Source: Arthrobacter globiformis (lineage in GTDB: Bacteria; Actinomycetota; Actinomycetes; Actinomycetales; Micrococcaceae). From it: 64,000 nucleotides of DNA. A program made the translations under genes and the position numbers. Shown piece by piece: positions 32,876-42,111 of this stretch. The DNA lies in NCBI RefSeq assembly GCF_030815865.1, contig NZ_JAUSXI010000001.1, positions 1,240,001 through 1,304,000 on the forward strand, in the 5' to 3' direction. How positions within the stretch are numbered: the stretch's first letter is position 1; each line of letters opens with the position of its first letter. The notes beneath the pieces are model-generated. The model made no database searches, had not been told where the DNA came from, and saw only the letters and a program-made list of their open reading frames with translations.

Positions 32876-34922
32876 CCACGCTGCCGTCTCCGGGACGGCC
32901 ACGTCACGCCCTTCGGCCCACCCGCCCCAGGCCCCCATGACGCACCGGCAGATCATGGAGGCCCTGACCGGGCTCCTGGCGGCCTTCTTCACCGCGATCC
33001 TCAGCAGCACCATCGTGGCCAACGCGCTGCCCACCATCATGTCCGAGCTCAAGGGCACGCAGACGGACTTCGCGTGGGTCATCACCGCCGCACTGCTGGC
33101 CAACGCGGCCACCACCCCGATCTGGGGCAAACTCGCTGACCTGTTCGACAAGAAGATCCTGGTCCAGCTCAGCATCGTGATCTTCGTGGCGGGATCGGTG
33201 ATGGCCGGCCTGTCCCAGACCATCCCGCTGCTGCTGACGGCCCGCGTTGTCCAGGGCATCGCCATGGGCGGCCTGACCGCGCTGGCCCAGGCGATCATCG
33301 GTTCCATGATCCCGCCGCGGGACCGCGGAAAGTACTCCGGCTACATGGGTGCGGTCATGGCCGTCGGCACGGCCGGCGGACCGCTGCTTGGCGGCTTCAT
33401 CGTTGACAGCCCGCTCGGCTGGCGCTGGACGTTCTTCGTCTGCGTGCCGCTCGCCGTCGTCGCCCTGATCCTGCTGCAGATTACCCTCAAGATCCAGCAC
33501 GTCAAGCGGCCTGCCAAGATCGACTGGCTCGGCTCAATCCTCCTGACCACCGGCGTCAGCCTGCTCCTGATCTGGGTGTCGTTCGCCGGCAACCCCGACT
33601 ACTACGACTGGTGGTCTTGGCAGTCGGCACTGATGGTGGGCGGCGGCGTGGTGCTGCTGTCGCTGCTCGTTGTGGTCGAATCCAAGGTTGAACAGCCCAT
33701 CATCCCGCTGAAGATCATCTCCGAGCGCACCACCGCCCTGGCGATCTGGGCCTCCGTGGCCGTGGGCGTGGCGATGTTCGGGTCCTCGACCTTCCTGGGC
33801 CAGTATTTCCAGGTGGCACGCGGCGCAACGCCCACCGAGGCTGGCCTCCTGACCCTGCCCATGATCGCCGGCAACCTGATCGGCTCCGTGGTTTCAGGGC
33901 AGATGATCAGCCGCACCGGCAAGTGGAAGCGCTACCTGGTCGCCGGGTCCGTGCTGCTGATCGGCGGGCTGGGCCTTGCAGGCACCATGGACCACACCAC
34001 GGAACTGTGGCAGTCCGGCGTCTTCACGGCGATCCTGGGCCTTGGGCTCGGCATGCTCATGCAGAACCTCGTCCTGGCCGTACAGAACACTGTCAGCGCC
34101 AGCGACATCGGCACGGCCAGTGCTTCTGTGGCGTTCTTCCGCTCCGTGGGCGGCGCGATCGGCGTGTCCGTGCTGGGGGCAATCATGAGCAACCGGGTCA
34201 AGGAACTGGCCACCCAGGGCCTTGCCGACGCCGGGATCAAGGCAGGCTCCGGCTCGTCCGGCGCCAGCCTCGACCTGGCCGACATGCCTGCCCCGATCCG
34301 GGACATCATGCGGGCGGCCTACGGCGACGCCACCGCCGAGATCTTCCTGATCGCCGGCGCCATCGCTGTGGTTGCGCTCATCGCCGTGCTCCTGATCAAG
34401 GAACAGCCGCTGCGCCGGACCGTTGACATCCGTCCGGAGGCTGCTGACGCGGAACCGGCTTCTGACCAAGAGTCAGGGCTGGGTTCCGGCTTGCCTGCCG
34501 CTGAGTATTCCGACGACGACCTCGAGCGGGAGTTCGCCGAAGTGCTGAGCCGGCAGCGGGTCGACGACGCCAAGGCGCCAAGCTACCAGCCCGGCCGGCA
34601 GCCGGCGGCGGAACCCGTCCTGCCGATGAACGAACCGCCGGTGCGGGCCCGGACCATGCTGGCCGAGATGCACAACAAGCCTGCCGACCTGGTGCCGCTC
34701 ATCCAAGAAACGCAGGGCCTCCTCGCGGAGCAGCAGCTTCAGCTGGCCGCGGCCCTGAACGCCGTGGCCCGGCAGGCCGAGCAGCAGCGAGCCATTGCAC
34801 AGGAGCAGGCACGGGTCGGCGCCGAACTGAAGGCACTGAGCCGGCGGCTCGCCAAGGAGCGGAAGCTCCAGAGCGCCGCCGCGCACTACATCGCCTCGCA
34901 CGGCAAGCACCGCGGCGAATAG
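32868..34922 (+). CDS. DHA2-family MFS multidrug exporter with long C-terminal tail
   Basis: This 684-aa protein starts at TTG 32868, supported by AAGGAG eight bases upstream; a stop-start overlap TTGGCTAG joins it to the MarR gene. Residues about 30-515 form a 14-helix DHA2 transporter (ILSSTIVANALPTIMSELKG, TTPIWGKLADLFDKK, GGPLLGGFIVDSPLGWRWTF). Beyond helix 14 comes a cytosolic tail of about 165 residues: an acidic, Pro-rich linker, then a probable coiled coil rich in Gln, Ala, Leu and Glu (LIQETQGLLAEQQLQLAAAL to LKALSRRLAKERKLQ). Most DHA2 exporters lack such a tail. Drug:proton antiport at the plasma membrane is inferred. Confidence 0.87.
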   Translation: MASHAAVSGTATSRPSAHPPQAPMTHRQIMEALTGLLAAFFTAILSSTIVANALPTIMSELKGTQTDFAWVITAALLANAATTPIWGKLADLFDKKILVQLSIVIFVAGSVMAGLSQTIPLLLTARVVQGIAMGGLTALAQAIIGSMIPPRDRGKYSGYMGAVMAVGTAGGPLLGGFIVDSPLGWRWTFFVCVPLAVVALILLQITLKIQHVKRPAKIDWLGSILLTTGVSLLLIWVSFAGNPDYYDWWSWQSALMVGGGVVLLSLLVVVESKVEQPIIPLKIISERTTALAIWASVAVGVAMFGSSTFLGQYFQVARGATPTEAGLLTLPMIAGNLIGSVVSGQMISRTGKWKRYLVAGSVLLIGGLGLAGTMDHTTELWQSGVFTAILGLGLGMLMQNLVLAVQNTVSASDIGTASASVAFFRSVGGAIGVSVLGAIMSNRVKELATQGLADAGIKAGSGSSGASLDLADMPAPIRDIMRAAYGDATAEIFLIAGAIAVVALIAVLLIKEQPLRRTVDIRPEAADAEPASDQESGLGSGLPAAEYSDDDLEREFAEVLSRQRVDDAKAPSYQPGRQPAAEPVLPMNEPPVRARTMLAEMHNKPADLVPLIQETQGLLAEQQLQLAAALNAVARQAEQQRAIAQEQARVGAELKALSRRLAKERKLQSAAAHYIASHGKHRGE

Positions 34923-34936
34923 CGCTCGCGGGGACG

Positions 34937-34999
34937 GAGTTTTTGTACAGATAATGGCCGCAAAGCCCCGGCCTAGGCCAATATCTGTACAAAAACTCC
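34937..34999. repeat. Dispersed palindrome, TTTTGTNCAGATAATG family, copy 3
   Basis: GGAGTTTTTGTACAGATAAT with GGCC pairs with GGCC then AATATCTGTACAAAAACTCC (one base offset). It follows the DHA2 gene, as the other copies follow iolG and the iolT-like gene. T-run-first polarity is retained. Confidence 0.8.
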
Positions 35000-35046
35000 G
35001 CTTAAGCGGGCAGGGCGTACGACGACGGGGACCGGCCTGGGGCGCC

Positions 35047-35063
35047 AAGTGTCCGTTCGCGCT
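35047..35063. repeat. Half copy of the GCGCGAACGGACACTT element
   Basis: AAGTGTCCGTTCGCGCT is the exact reverse complement of the outer arm of the hairpin at 32206. Only one arm is present, about 155 bases before the ABC exporter genes. Confidence 0.55.
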
Positions 35064-35218
35064 TGGCGGAGTGAGCCGGCGTCGTCCGTTGGGATGATCT
35101 TCGCCCGCGACGTTTCGCACGGGCAACAGATTTCGTAGAGTTGGAAGGCTCGGGCTGTCAGACTCGTCTGCTATTACTTCTCTTAACTCATTCGCGCTCT
35201 CCCGAAGGATCCGTGAGC

Positions 35219-36952
35219 ATGCTCGTCACCCTCATACGGCGTTACTCCAAACCGTATTTGCCGTACATCCTGGCTGTCATCGCATTCCAGCTGGCATCCA
35301 CCATTGCGGCGCTCTACCTGCCCAGCCTGAACGCCCAGATCATTGACGAGGGCGTCTCCCGCGGCGACACCGACTTCATCTGGCGCATTGGGGCCGTCAT
35401 GCTCCTCGTGGCTTTCCTCCAGGTGGGCACCGCCATTGTTGGCGTCTACTTCGGGTCGAAGACCGCCATGGCGATGGGCCGCGATCTTCGCCGAGGGGTT
35501 TTCCGCAAGGTGACCAGCTTCTCGGCCAAGGACGTGAATGCGTTTGGCGCGCCCACCCTGATCACCCGCGGCACAAATGATGTCCAGCAGGTCCAGATGC
35601 TGGTGCTGATGGGCCTGAACTTCATGGTGTCCACGCCGATCATGTGTGTCGGCGGCATCATCATGGCTTTGCGCGAGGACATCAACCTGTCTTGGCTGGT
35701 CTGGGTCTCGGTCCCCATTCTCATTGTGGTGGTGGGCTACATCGTGGTGCGCCTCATGCCACTGTTCCGTTCCATGCAGACGAAGATCGACCGCATCAAC
35801 GAGGTCCTGCGCGAACAGATCATCGGCATCCGCGTGGTCCGTGCCTTCGTCCGGGAACCCTATGAGACGGAGCGCTTCGGTCAGGCCAACAAGGAACTGA
35901 CGGACGTGTCGCTCAAGATCGGTGCACTGTTCGTCCTGATGTTCCCTGCCATCGGCATGATCCTGCACCTGTCCACCGCCGCCGTGCTCTGGTTCGGCGG
36001 CCAGCGGGTGGATGCCGGCGACATGCAGGTCGGCTCCCTGACTGCGTTCCTGCAGTACCTGCTCCAGATCCTCATGGCGGTCATGATGGGCACCTTCATG
36101 GCCATGATGATTCCGCGCGCGTCTGTCTGCGCAGACCGCATCGGCGAGGTGCTCGACGTCGAACCGTCAATCCACGACCCCCAGCAGCCTGTCGCGCCCC
36201 GACAGTTGGAGGGCGTGGTGGAGTACCGCAACGTCACGTTCGCCTACCCTGGAGCCGAAGCCCCGGTCCTGAGCAACATCAGCTTCACCGCCCGGCCCGG
36301 GGAGACGGTGGCCATCATCGGCTCCACCGGGGCCGGCAAGACCTCCCTGCTGTCACTGCTGCCGCGCCTCTACGACGTGGCCGACGGCGAAGTGCTCCTC
36401 GACGGCGTCCCGGTCAGCCAGTTGGACCGGGCGGAGATCACCAAGCGGGTGGCCCTCGTTCCGCAGCGGCCCTACCTGTTCTCCGGAACCATCGAACACA
36501 ACCTTCGCTTCGGCAAGCCGGAGGCAACCGACGACGAACTCTGGGATGCTCTGCATGTGGCCCAGGGCGACGGTTTCGTGAAGGAAAAGAAGAGCGGGCT
36601 TGCGTCGCGCATCGCCCAGGGTGGCACCAACGTGTCCGGCGGCCAGCGCCAGCGCCTGTGCATCGCGCGCGCCCTGGTCACCAAACCCAAGGTGTACCTC
36701 TTCGACGACTCGTTCTCAGCACTGGACGTCGCCACCGACGCCCGGCTGCGTGCCGCCCTCAAGCGCACCACCACGGACGCCACGGTCATCATCGTCGCGC
36801 AGCGCATCTCCACCATCACGGAAGCGGACCAGATCCTGGTGCTGGACAACGGCAGGATCGTGGACCGTGGTACGCACGAGGAACTCCTCGAAACGTCGCC
36901 CACCTACCAGGAAATTGTTGAGTCCCAGCTGAGCGTGGAGGAAGTGGCATGA
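35219..36952 (+). CDS. ABC exporter half-transporter, degenerate-site subunit
   Basis: This 577-aa protein has a six-helix type IV exporter membrane domain (1-310) and a nucleotide-binding domain (about 335-577). Walker A is GSTGAGKTSLLS, the signature VSGGQRQRL is intact, but Walker B ends VYLFDDSFSALD with Asp in place of the catalytic Glu, and the switch region reads VIIVAQRIST with Gln instead of His. This is the pattern of the non-catalytic subunit in heterodimeric exporters such as TM287/288. AAGGA ten bases before the ATG at 35219 supports the start. The next gene overlaps by four bases and encodes the partner. Confidence 0.88.
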   Translation: MLVTLIRRYSKPYLPYILAVIAFQLASTIAALYLPSLNAQIIDEGVSRGDTDFIWRIGAVMLLVAFLQVGTAIVGVYFGSKTAMAMGRDLRRGVFRKVTSFSAKDVNAFGAPTLITRGTNDVQQVQMLVLMGLNFMVSTPIMCVGGIIMALREDINLSWLVWVSVPILIVVVGYIVVRLMPLFRSMQTKIDRINEVLREQIIGIRVVRAFVREPYETERFGQANKELTDVSLKIGALFVLMFPAIGMILHLSTAAVLWFGGQRVDAGDMQVGSLTAFLQYLLQILMAVMMGTFMAMMIPRASVCADRIGEVLDVEPSIHDPQQPVAPRQLEGVVEYRNVTFAYPGAEAPVLSNISFTARPGETVAIIGSTGAGKTSLLSLLPRLYDVADGEVLLDGVPVSQLDRAEITKRVALVPQRPYLFSGTIEHNLRFGKPEATDDELWDALHVAQGDGFVKEKKSGLASRIAQGGTNVSGGQRQRLCIARALVTKPKVYLFDDSFSALDVATDARLRAALKRTTTDATVIIVAQRISTITEADQILVLDNGRIVDRGTHEELLETSPTYQEIVESQLSVEEVA

Positions 36953-39048
36953 GCGCCGACAAGAAGGGCACCAGCCAGATCCCAGGCACCAGCCAGGACC
37001 CCGGCGCCAGCATGGATGGAGCGAAGCTTCAGAGCCAGGCTGCCACGGAAGCTCCGGTCCTCGAAGACGACGACTTCGTCGAGGAGGAGTACAAGCCGGG
37101 CGAGGCCGACGGCGGCATGTTCGGTGCGATGCCGGCCAAGAAGGCGCAGTATTTCTGGCCGTCCGCCAAGCGCCTCATGGGCCTGCTGAAGCCGGAAGCC
37201 GCCGGCATCTACGTCGTGGTGGGCATGGTGATCGTTTCGGTGATCCTCAATGTCATTGCTCCCAAGGTGCTGGGCCAGGCCATGGACGTGATCTTTGCCG
37301 GTGTGGTGGGCAAACAGCTGCCCGCCGGCGTCAGCAAGGACCAGTTCGTCGAGGGACTGCGGGCACAGGGCCAGGACAACTTCGCGGACATGGTCTCCCG
37401 GATGGAGCTCGTGCCCGGAACCGGCATCGACTTCCAGAAGCTGACCGTCCTGATTTCGGCCGTGCTGCTGATGTACTTCGTGGCCAACATCTTCCTGTGG
37501 CTCCAGGGCTACGTCCTCAACAGGATCGTCATGAAGGTGATCCGGCAGCTCCGCGACGACACGGAAAAAAAGCTCAACCGGCTGCCGCTGAACTACTTCG
37601 ACACCCGCCAGCGCGGTGACGTGCTCTCCCGGGTAACGAACGACGTCGACAACGTGCAGCAGGCGCTGCAGCAGGCATTCGCCCAGCTCATTAGCTCAGT
37701 GCTGACGGTGGTCGGCATCGTCATCATGATGTTCATCGTCTCTTGGCAGCTTGCCCTAATCGCCCTGATTGCACTGCCGCTGTCCGGCGCAGCGGCCGGC
37801 GTGATCGGCGCGCGCAGCCAGAAGCTGTTCGCAGCGCAGTGGAAGAACACCGGTGAGCTGAACGGTCAGATTGAGGAGTCCTTCTCCGGGCATGACCTGG
37901 TGCGCGTCTTTGGCCGCGACGCCGACATGCTGGAACGCTTCGAGGAGCGCAACCAGGCCCTGTACAAGGCCAGCTTCGGCGCGCAGTTCGTGTCCGGCAT
38001 CATCTTCCCCGTGATGCAGTTCGTCTCCTACCTCAGCTACGTCGGCATCGCCGTCGTGGGCGGCCTGCGGGTCGCCTCGGGCAGCATGAGCCTTGGCGAC
38101 GCCACGGCCTTCATCCAGTACTCGCGCGAGTTCACGCAGCCGCTGGGGCAGATGGCAGGCATGGCCAACATGCTGCAGTCCGGTGTGGCATCCGCCGAGC
38201 GCGTGTTCGAGTTCCTGGACGCGGATGAGCAGGACGCCGAGACCGCCACGCGGCACCTGCCGGCCAAGACAGATGGCCACGTGGAGTTCCAAGACGTCAC
38301 GTTCAGCTACACGCCGGACAAGCCGCTGATCGAAAACCTGTCCTTCACGGCGGAGCCGGGGCACACCGTGGCCATCGTCGGACCCACCGGTGCTGGCAAG
38401 ACCACCCTCGTTAACCTGGTCATGCGCTTCTATGAGCTCAACGGCGGTTCCATCACGCTCGACGGCGTGGACGTCACCCAGCTGAGCCGGGCCGAGCTGC
38501 GCTCCAAGGTGGGCATGGTGCTGCAGGACGCCTGGCTGTTCGGCGGCTCCATCTACGACAACATCCGGTACGGCAAGCTGGACGCCACCGAGGACCAGGT
38601 CATGGCAGCGGCCAAGGCCACATTCGTGGACCGCTTCGTCCGGGCGCTGCCCGAGGGATACGACACCGTCATCGACGAGGAGGGCAACAACGTCAGCGCA
38701 GGTGAAAAGCAGCTCATCACCATCGCCCGCGCCTTCGTGGCCAACCCGTCGCTGCTCATCCTGGACGAGGCCACCAGCTCCGTGGACACCCGCACCGAAC
38801 TCCTGGTGCAGAAGGCCATGGCAGCCCTGCGCACGGACCGGACCAGCTTCGTCATCGCGCACCGCCTTTCAACGATCCGCGACGCCGACACCATCCTGGT
38901 CATGGAGAACGGCAAGATCGTGGAACAGGGCAACCACCAGACCCTCCTCGCCGCCGAGGGCGCCTACTACCGGCTGTACATGTCGCAGTTCGCCGGCGGG
39001 GACGCCGAGGAGACTCCCGTGGACGATTCGACGGCGGTGTACAGCTGA
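36949..39048 (+). CDS. ABC exporter half-transporter, catalytic subunit
   Basis: This 699-aa partner has an N-terminal cytosolic extension of about 70 residues rich in charged residues (VLEDDDFVEEEYKPGEADGG), a membrane domain with a large extracytoplasmic loop between helices 1 and 2, and an NBD. Walker A is GPTGAGKTTLVN, Walker B LLILDEATSSVD has the catalytic Glu, and the switch His is in FVIAHRLST, but the signature is VSAGEKQL rather than LSGGQ. Combined with the first subunit this gives one competent and one degenerate ATP site. The ATGA overlap indicates coupled expression. Lipid or drug export is probable; the substrate is unknown. Confidence 0.88.
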   Translation: MSADKKGTSQIPGTSQDPGASMDGAKLQSQAATEAPVLEDDDFVEEEYKPGEADGGMFGAMPAKKAQYFWPSAKRLMGLLKPEAAGIYVVVGMVIVSVILNVIAPKVLGQAMDVIFAGVVGKQLPAGVSKDQFVEGLRAQGQDNFADMVSRMELVPGTGIDFQKLTVLISAVLLMYFVANIFLWLQGYVLNRIVMKVIRQLRDDTEKKLNRLPLNYFDTRQRGDVLSRVTNDVDNVQQALQQAFAQLISSVLTVVGIVIMMFIVSWQLALIALIALPLSGAAAGVIGARSQKLFAAQWKNTGELNGQIEESFSGHDLVRVFGRDADMLERFEERNQALYKASFGAQFVSGIIFPVMQFVSYLSYVGIAVVGGLRVASGSMSLGDATAFIQYSREFTQPLGQMAGMANMLQSGVASAERVFEFLDADEQDAETATRHLPAKTDGHVEFQDVTFSYTPDKPLIENLSFTAEPGHTVAIVGPTGAGKTTLVNLVMRFYELNGGSITLDGVDVTQLSRAELRSKVGMVLQDAWLFGGSIYDNIRYGKLDATEDQVMAAAKATFVDRFVRALPEGYDTVIDEEGNNVSAGEKQLITIARAFVANPSLLILDEATSSVDTRTELLVQKAMAALRTDRTSFVIAHRLSTIRDADTILVMENGKIVEQGNHQTLLAAEGAYYRLYMSQFAGGDAEETPVDDSTAVYS

Positions 39049-39101
39049 CCGCCGCCAACCCCGGAGGCGGCCACCCGGACCCCCGGCGCATTGAGGTACT
39101 C

Positions 39102-39536
39102 GTGCCCATGCGCTGGGGGGACATGGACGCCTACGGGCACATCAACAACGTGCAGATCGTCCGCATGCTGGAGGAGGCGCGCATCGCCGCCTTCGGCCCG
39201 CCCGCCGGTGCCGGGCTGCCCGGGATAAATCCCCACGTGTCGCTGTTCAACGAAGTTCCCAAGGGGACCATGGCGCTCGTGGTGGACCACCGGATCCGGT
39301 ACGTGAAGACCCTCGAGTACCGCAACGTTCCGGCGGCGGTCCAGGTATGGGTCGGGGCCGTCAAGGGCGCGAGTTTCGACATTCACTACCTTGTGCAGGA
39401 CCCGGTAACTGGCGACGATTGTGTGAAGGCCTCAAGCCACTTGGCCTTTGTCGATGAAGCCACCGGAAGGGTACTGCGGCTGACTCCGGAGCAGAAGCAG
39501 CTGCTGGAGCCCTTCATTGAGCGCAAGGAGCATTGA
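39102..39536 (+). CDS. Acyl-CoA thioesterase (4HBT hotdog fold)
   Basis: This 144-aa protein is a single hotdog domain. MRWGDMDAYGHINNVQIVRMLEEARIAAF is the 4-hydroxybenzoyl-CoA thioesterase signature, with the catalytic Asp in MDAYGHINN. It would hydrolyse an acyl-CoA in the cytosol. The GTG at 39102 is the first conventional start, but homologous proteins usually have about 10 residues before the signature. The frame is open back to a CTG at 39045 that overlaps the ABC stop, so the true start may be further upstream. No clear ribosome site supports either choice. Confidence 0.83.
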   Translation: MPMRWGDMDAYGHINNVQIVRMLEEARIAAFGPPAGAGLPGINPHVSLFNEVPKGTMALVVDHRIRYVKTLEYRNVPAAVQVWVGAVKGASFDIHYLVQDPVTGDDCVKASSHLAFVDEATGRVLRLTPEQKQLLEPFIERKEH

Positions 39537-39538
39537 CC

Positions 39539-39826
39539 GTGGAAACGAAGCGCGTGGGAACGTGGAACGTGGGAACGAAAAAAGCGGCACGGAAGAAAAA
39601 GTCCTGGAAGGAACTTCCGCCCGCTGCGCGCATCGGCACCATTGGGATTGGAGCCGCGCAGCTCGCCTACTTGGCCGCGGCCCAGCGCGACCTTTCGCGC
39701 CGGCCCGCCGAGCAGATCCGCGGCTCCAAGATGTTCTGGCGGCTGGCTACCCTTGTCAACTTCATCGGTCCGGGATGCTATTTCGCCTTCGGCCGGAAGC
39801 CGCTGCCGCCTGTTACCGGCAAGTAG
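39539..39826 (+). CDS. Small membrane-associated protein
   Basis: This 95-aa protein has a basic N-terminal region (KKAARKKKSWKEL), then two hydrophobic segments (IGTIGIGAAQLAYLAAAQ and LATLVNFIGPGCYFAFG) separated by a polar stretch with RGSKMFWRL. The layout, with the FIGPGCYF end, resembles PLDc_N-type small membrane proteins, but the match is weak. AAGGAG eight bases before GTG at 39539 fits best; a TTG at 39533 is the alternative and would overlap the thioesterase stop. Function is unknown. Confidence 0.7.
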   Translation: METKRVGTWNVGTKKAARKKKSWKELPPAARIGTIGIGAAQLAYLAAAQRDLSRRPAEQIRGSKMFWRLATLVNFIGPGCYFAFGRKPLPPVTGK

Positions 39827-39879
39827 CTTCGGGCCGACCATGGTGCTGGTGCTCAGGTTAACCCTGTAAATTTGAACGC

Positions 39880-42111
39880 ATGACCCCCGCCCCAAAGCCT
39901 GCCATGCACCGCGCCCTCGGAATCTCCAAAGAGATCGAAGACGCCGCGTGGTTCGTGCTCGGCGCCGGGCTGCAGGGCAGGCCGTCGGCGCTGGACGGCC
40001 GCACGCAGACGTGGACGGCGGAGGCCGCCGCGGAACTGCTGGAACGGCTTGAGCGGGGAGTCGCGGACGCCAAGGCGCCCATGATGACCAACCTGCGGCA
40101 CAACCTGGCGGACGCCTCCCCTTCAGCGAAGCAGCTGGCCGTGGAGCTCCTCTTCCTGCAGTCCCTGCCGCTGGCGCACGAGGTCAAGTCGCTCAAGGTC
40201 AAGCGGGCGCGGGTCGCCGAGGCGGCGTCCTGGCTCGAGCCGCCGCTGGAGCTCCCGGAGGAGCTCTACCAGGGCATGACCGACCACGGCGTCATCCGCG
40301 ACCGGACTGCCGAGTTCAACTGGACCATCTGGGACCACCTGAAATGGCTCTGCCGGTTCGTGCATTACGTCGACCGGCAGTCCACCGCCGTCATCAATAA
40401 GGCGCTGAAGGATCCGCTGGCGTTCCACCTGCTGGCGGCCGGCACTCCCGAGGACCAGCCGGCCATCCGGCGCAGCATCGAATACCTCGCCTGGCCCAGC
40501 TACTTTGAGCCGGTGGTGGCCGACATCGAACGCCAGGAGATCAGGGACGCCTTCGCCTCCCTCGTCGGCGGGGCCAAGGGGGACAGCGAGGAGGAAATCA
40601 CCGCCGACATCCACCGCATCCGACTGCACCTGGACGAGCAGGCCGGCCAGCGCATCGACTGGTACGCCCGGCAGCTGGTGAGCCAGTGGCGGAAGGTCGG
40701 GGATCCGGGCCGCCGCGCCTGGCTGCTGCGCACCCACCACGACAACGCCGAGCTCCTGGCTGCCTGGCAGGCAGAGGAGAAGGTGACGCTCGACGTCGAA
40801 CACCTCCGCCTGCTCGACGCCGGCGTTACCGCCGGGCTGGTCCAGCACGCCGTGGACGAGGACTACAAGCACCTCGGCTACGTGGAGCGGGAGGACACCA
40901 AAACCGCCGTCTTCGCCTTCCTGACCGTGATGAAGCCCGGCGACTTCGCCCTTTACCAGAACGCCGGAGCCGTCCGGATCGGCGTCGTGCTCGGGGAGCC
41001 GGACCACAACGGGGACAACCGGCGGATGCGCCGCAAGGTGCGCTGGTTCGACGAAGCCCACGCCGTGACCGACCTGCCGCGGCACATCCAGCGCCAGCTG
41101 GCCACGCCGGGCATCGTCGTCGACGTCACCCGGGTGGTGCAGGCACTGCAGGCGCTGCTGCCCGCCGAGGCGGAAACTGAGCCCGACGCCGATGAGTCAC
41201 CGGCCACCGTAGCCCTCCCCGTGCTCGGCGGCTTCCGTCCGCTAACGCAGGCCTTCGCGGACTCCCTCCACATGGAGTTGGAACCGCTGCAGGAGATCGC
41301 CGATCTGCTGGAGGAGAACCGGCAGCTGGTGCTGTACGGCCCGCCGGGAACCGGCAAAACCTACCTCGCCAAGCACCTCGCCGCCGAACTGGCGCAGGAC
41401 AGCACCGACGAGCGGGTGAAGCTCGTCCAGTTCCACCCGTCCTACGCCTACGAGGACTTCTTCGAGGGGTATCGGCCGGACAAGACTGACGAGGGTCAGG
41501 TTTCGTTCAAGCTTGTGGCCGGGCCGCTGCGCCGGCTCGCGGAGGAGGCGGCGAAACCGGGCAACGAGTCCAAGCCCTACTTCCTGATCATCGACGAGAT
41601 GAACCGCGCCAACCTGGCCAAGGTGTTCGGCGAGCTGTACTTCCTGCTGGAATACCGGGATGACCGGATCTACCTGCAATACAGCCCCAACGAGCCGTTC
41701 ACGCTCCCGGACAACCTTTACATCATCGGCACCATGAACACCGCGGACCGCTCCATCGCGATGATGGATGCGGCGATCCGCCGCCGCTTCGCGTTCATCG
41801 AACTGCACCCGCAGACCGAGCCGGTGAAGGGGTCCCTCCTGAGGTTCCTGGAGGCCAGGCAGCTGGACACCACGCCGGCGCTCCTGCTCGACGCGCTCAA
41901 CCAGGCCATCGACGAGTGGGACCGGGACCTCATGATCGGGCCGTCCTACTTCATGAAGAAGGCCGCGCAGACCCCAGCCGGTCTTCGCCGGATCTGGAAG
42001 TACGAGCTCATGCCGTTGCTGGAGGAGCACTACCACGGGCAGCTGAACCGGGCCCAACTGGAAGAGCGCTTCGGGCTGGACCAGCTGCTGGGGCGCCTTG
42101 CGGTTCGCTAG
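39880..42111 (+). CDS. mcrB: McrB-type AAA+ NTPase of a type IV restriction system
   Basis: This 743-aa protein has a long N-terminal region and a C-terminal McrB AAA+ domain. Walker A is LYGPPGTGKTYLAKHL (about 485-500), Walker B FLIIDEMNRANLAKVFGEL (about 568-586), and IGTMNTADRS (616-625) is the McrB GTPase/sensor signature. Residues about 345-420 (MKPGDFALYQNAGAVRIG, later RRKVRWFDE) look like an EVE/PUA-type modified-base reader, the rest of the N terminus (1-330) being helical and unassigned. With McrC it would translocate along and cleave DNA carrying modified cytosine. The mcrC gene overlaps its last 14 bases. Confidence 0.88.
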   Translation: MTPAPKPAMHRALGISKEIEDAAWFVLGAGLQGRPSALDGRTQTWTAEAAAELLERLERGVADAKAPMMTNLRHNLADASPSAKQLAVELLFLQSLPLAHEVKSLKVKRARVAEAASWLEPPLELPEELYQGMTDHGVIRDRTAEFNWTIWDHLKWLCRFVHYVDRQSTAVINKALKDPLAFHLLAAGTPEDQPAIRRSIEYLAWPSYFEPVVADIERQEIRDAFASLVGGAKGDSEEEITADIHRIRLHLDEQAGQRIDWYARQLVSQWRKVGDPGRRAWLLRTHHDNAELLAAWQAEEKVTLDVEHLRLLDAGVTAGLVQHAVDEDYKHLGYVEREDTKTAVFAFLTVMKPGDFALYQNAGAVRIGVVLGEPDHNGDNRRMRRKVRWFDEAHAVTDLPRHIQRQLATPGIVVDVTRVVQALQALLPAEAETEPDADESPATVALPVLGGFRPLTQAFADSLHMELEPLQEIADLLEENRQLVLYGPPGTGKTYLAKHLAAELAQDSTDERVKLVQFHPSYAYEDFFEGYRPDKTDEGQVSFKLVAGPLRRLAEEAAKPGNESKPYFLIIDEMNRANLAKVFGELYFLLEYRDDRIYLQYSPNEPFTLPDNLYIIGTMNTADRSIAMMDAAIRRRFAFIELHPQTEPVKGSLLRFLEARQLDTTPALLLDALNQAIDEWDRDLMIGPSYFMKKAAQTPAGLRRIWKYELMPLLEEHYHGQLNRAQLEERFGLDQLLGRLAVR

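Noticed and set aside
35141..35218. Upstream extension of the first ABC subunit
   Set aside because: The extra residues are not hydrophobic in the pattern of a signal or helix, and a well-placed AAGGA favours the ATG at 35219.
39102..39826. Linking the thioesterase and small membrane gene to McrBC as one defence operon
   Set aside because: A 53-base gap precedes mcrB, and neither product has a known defence role, so proximity alone is not enough.
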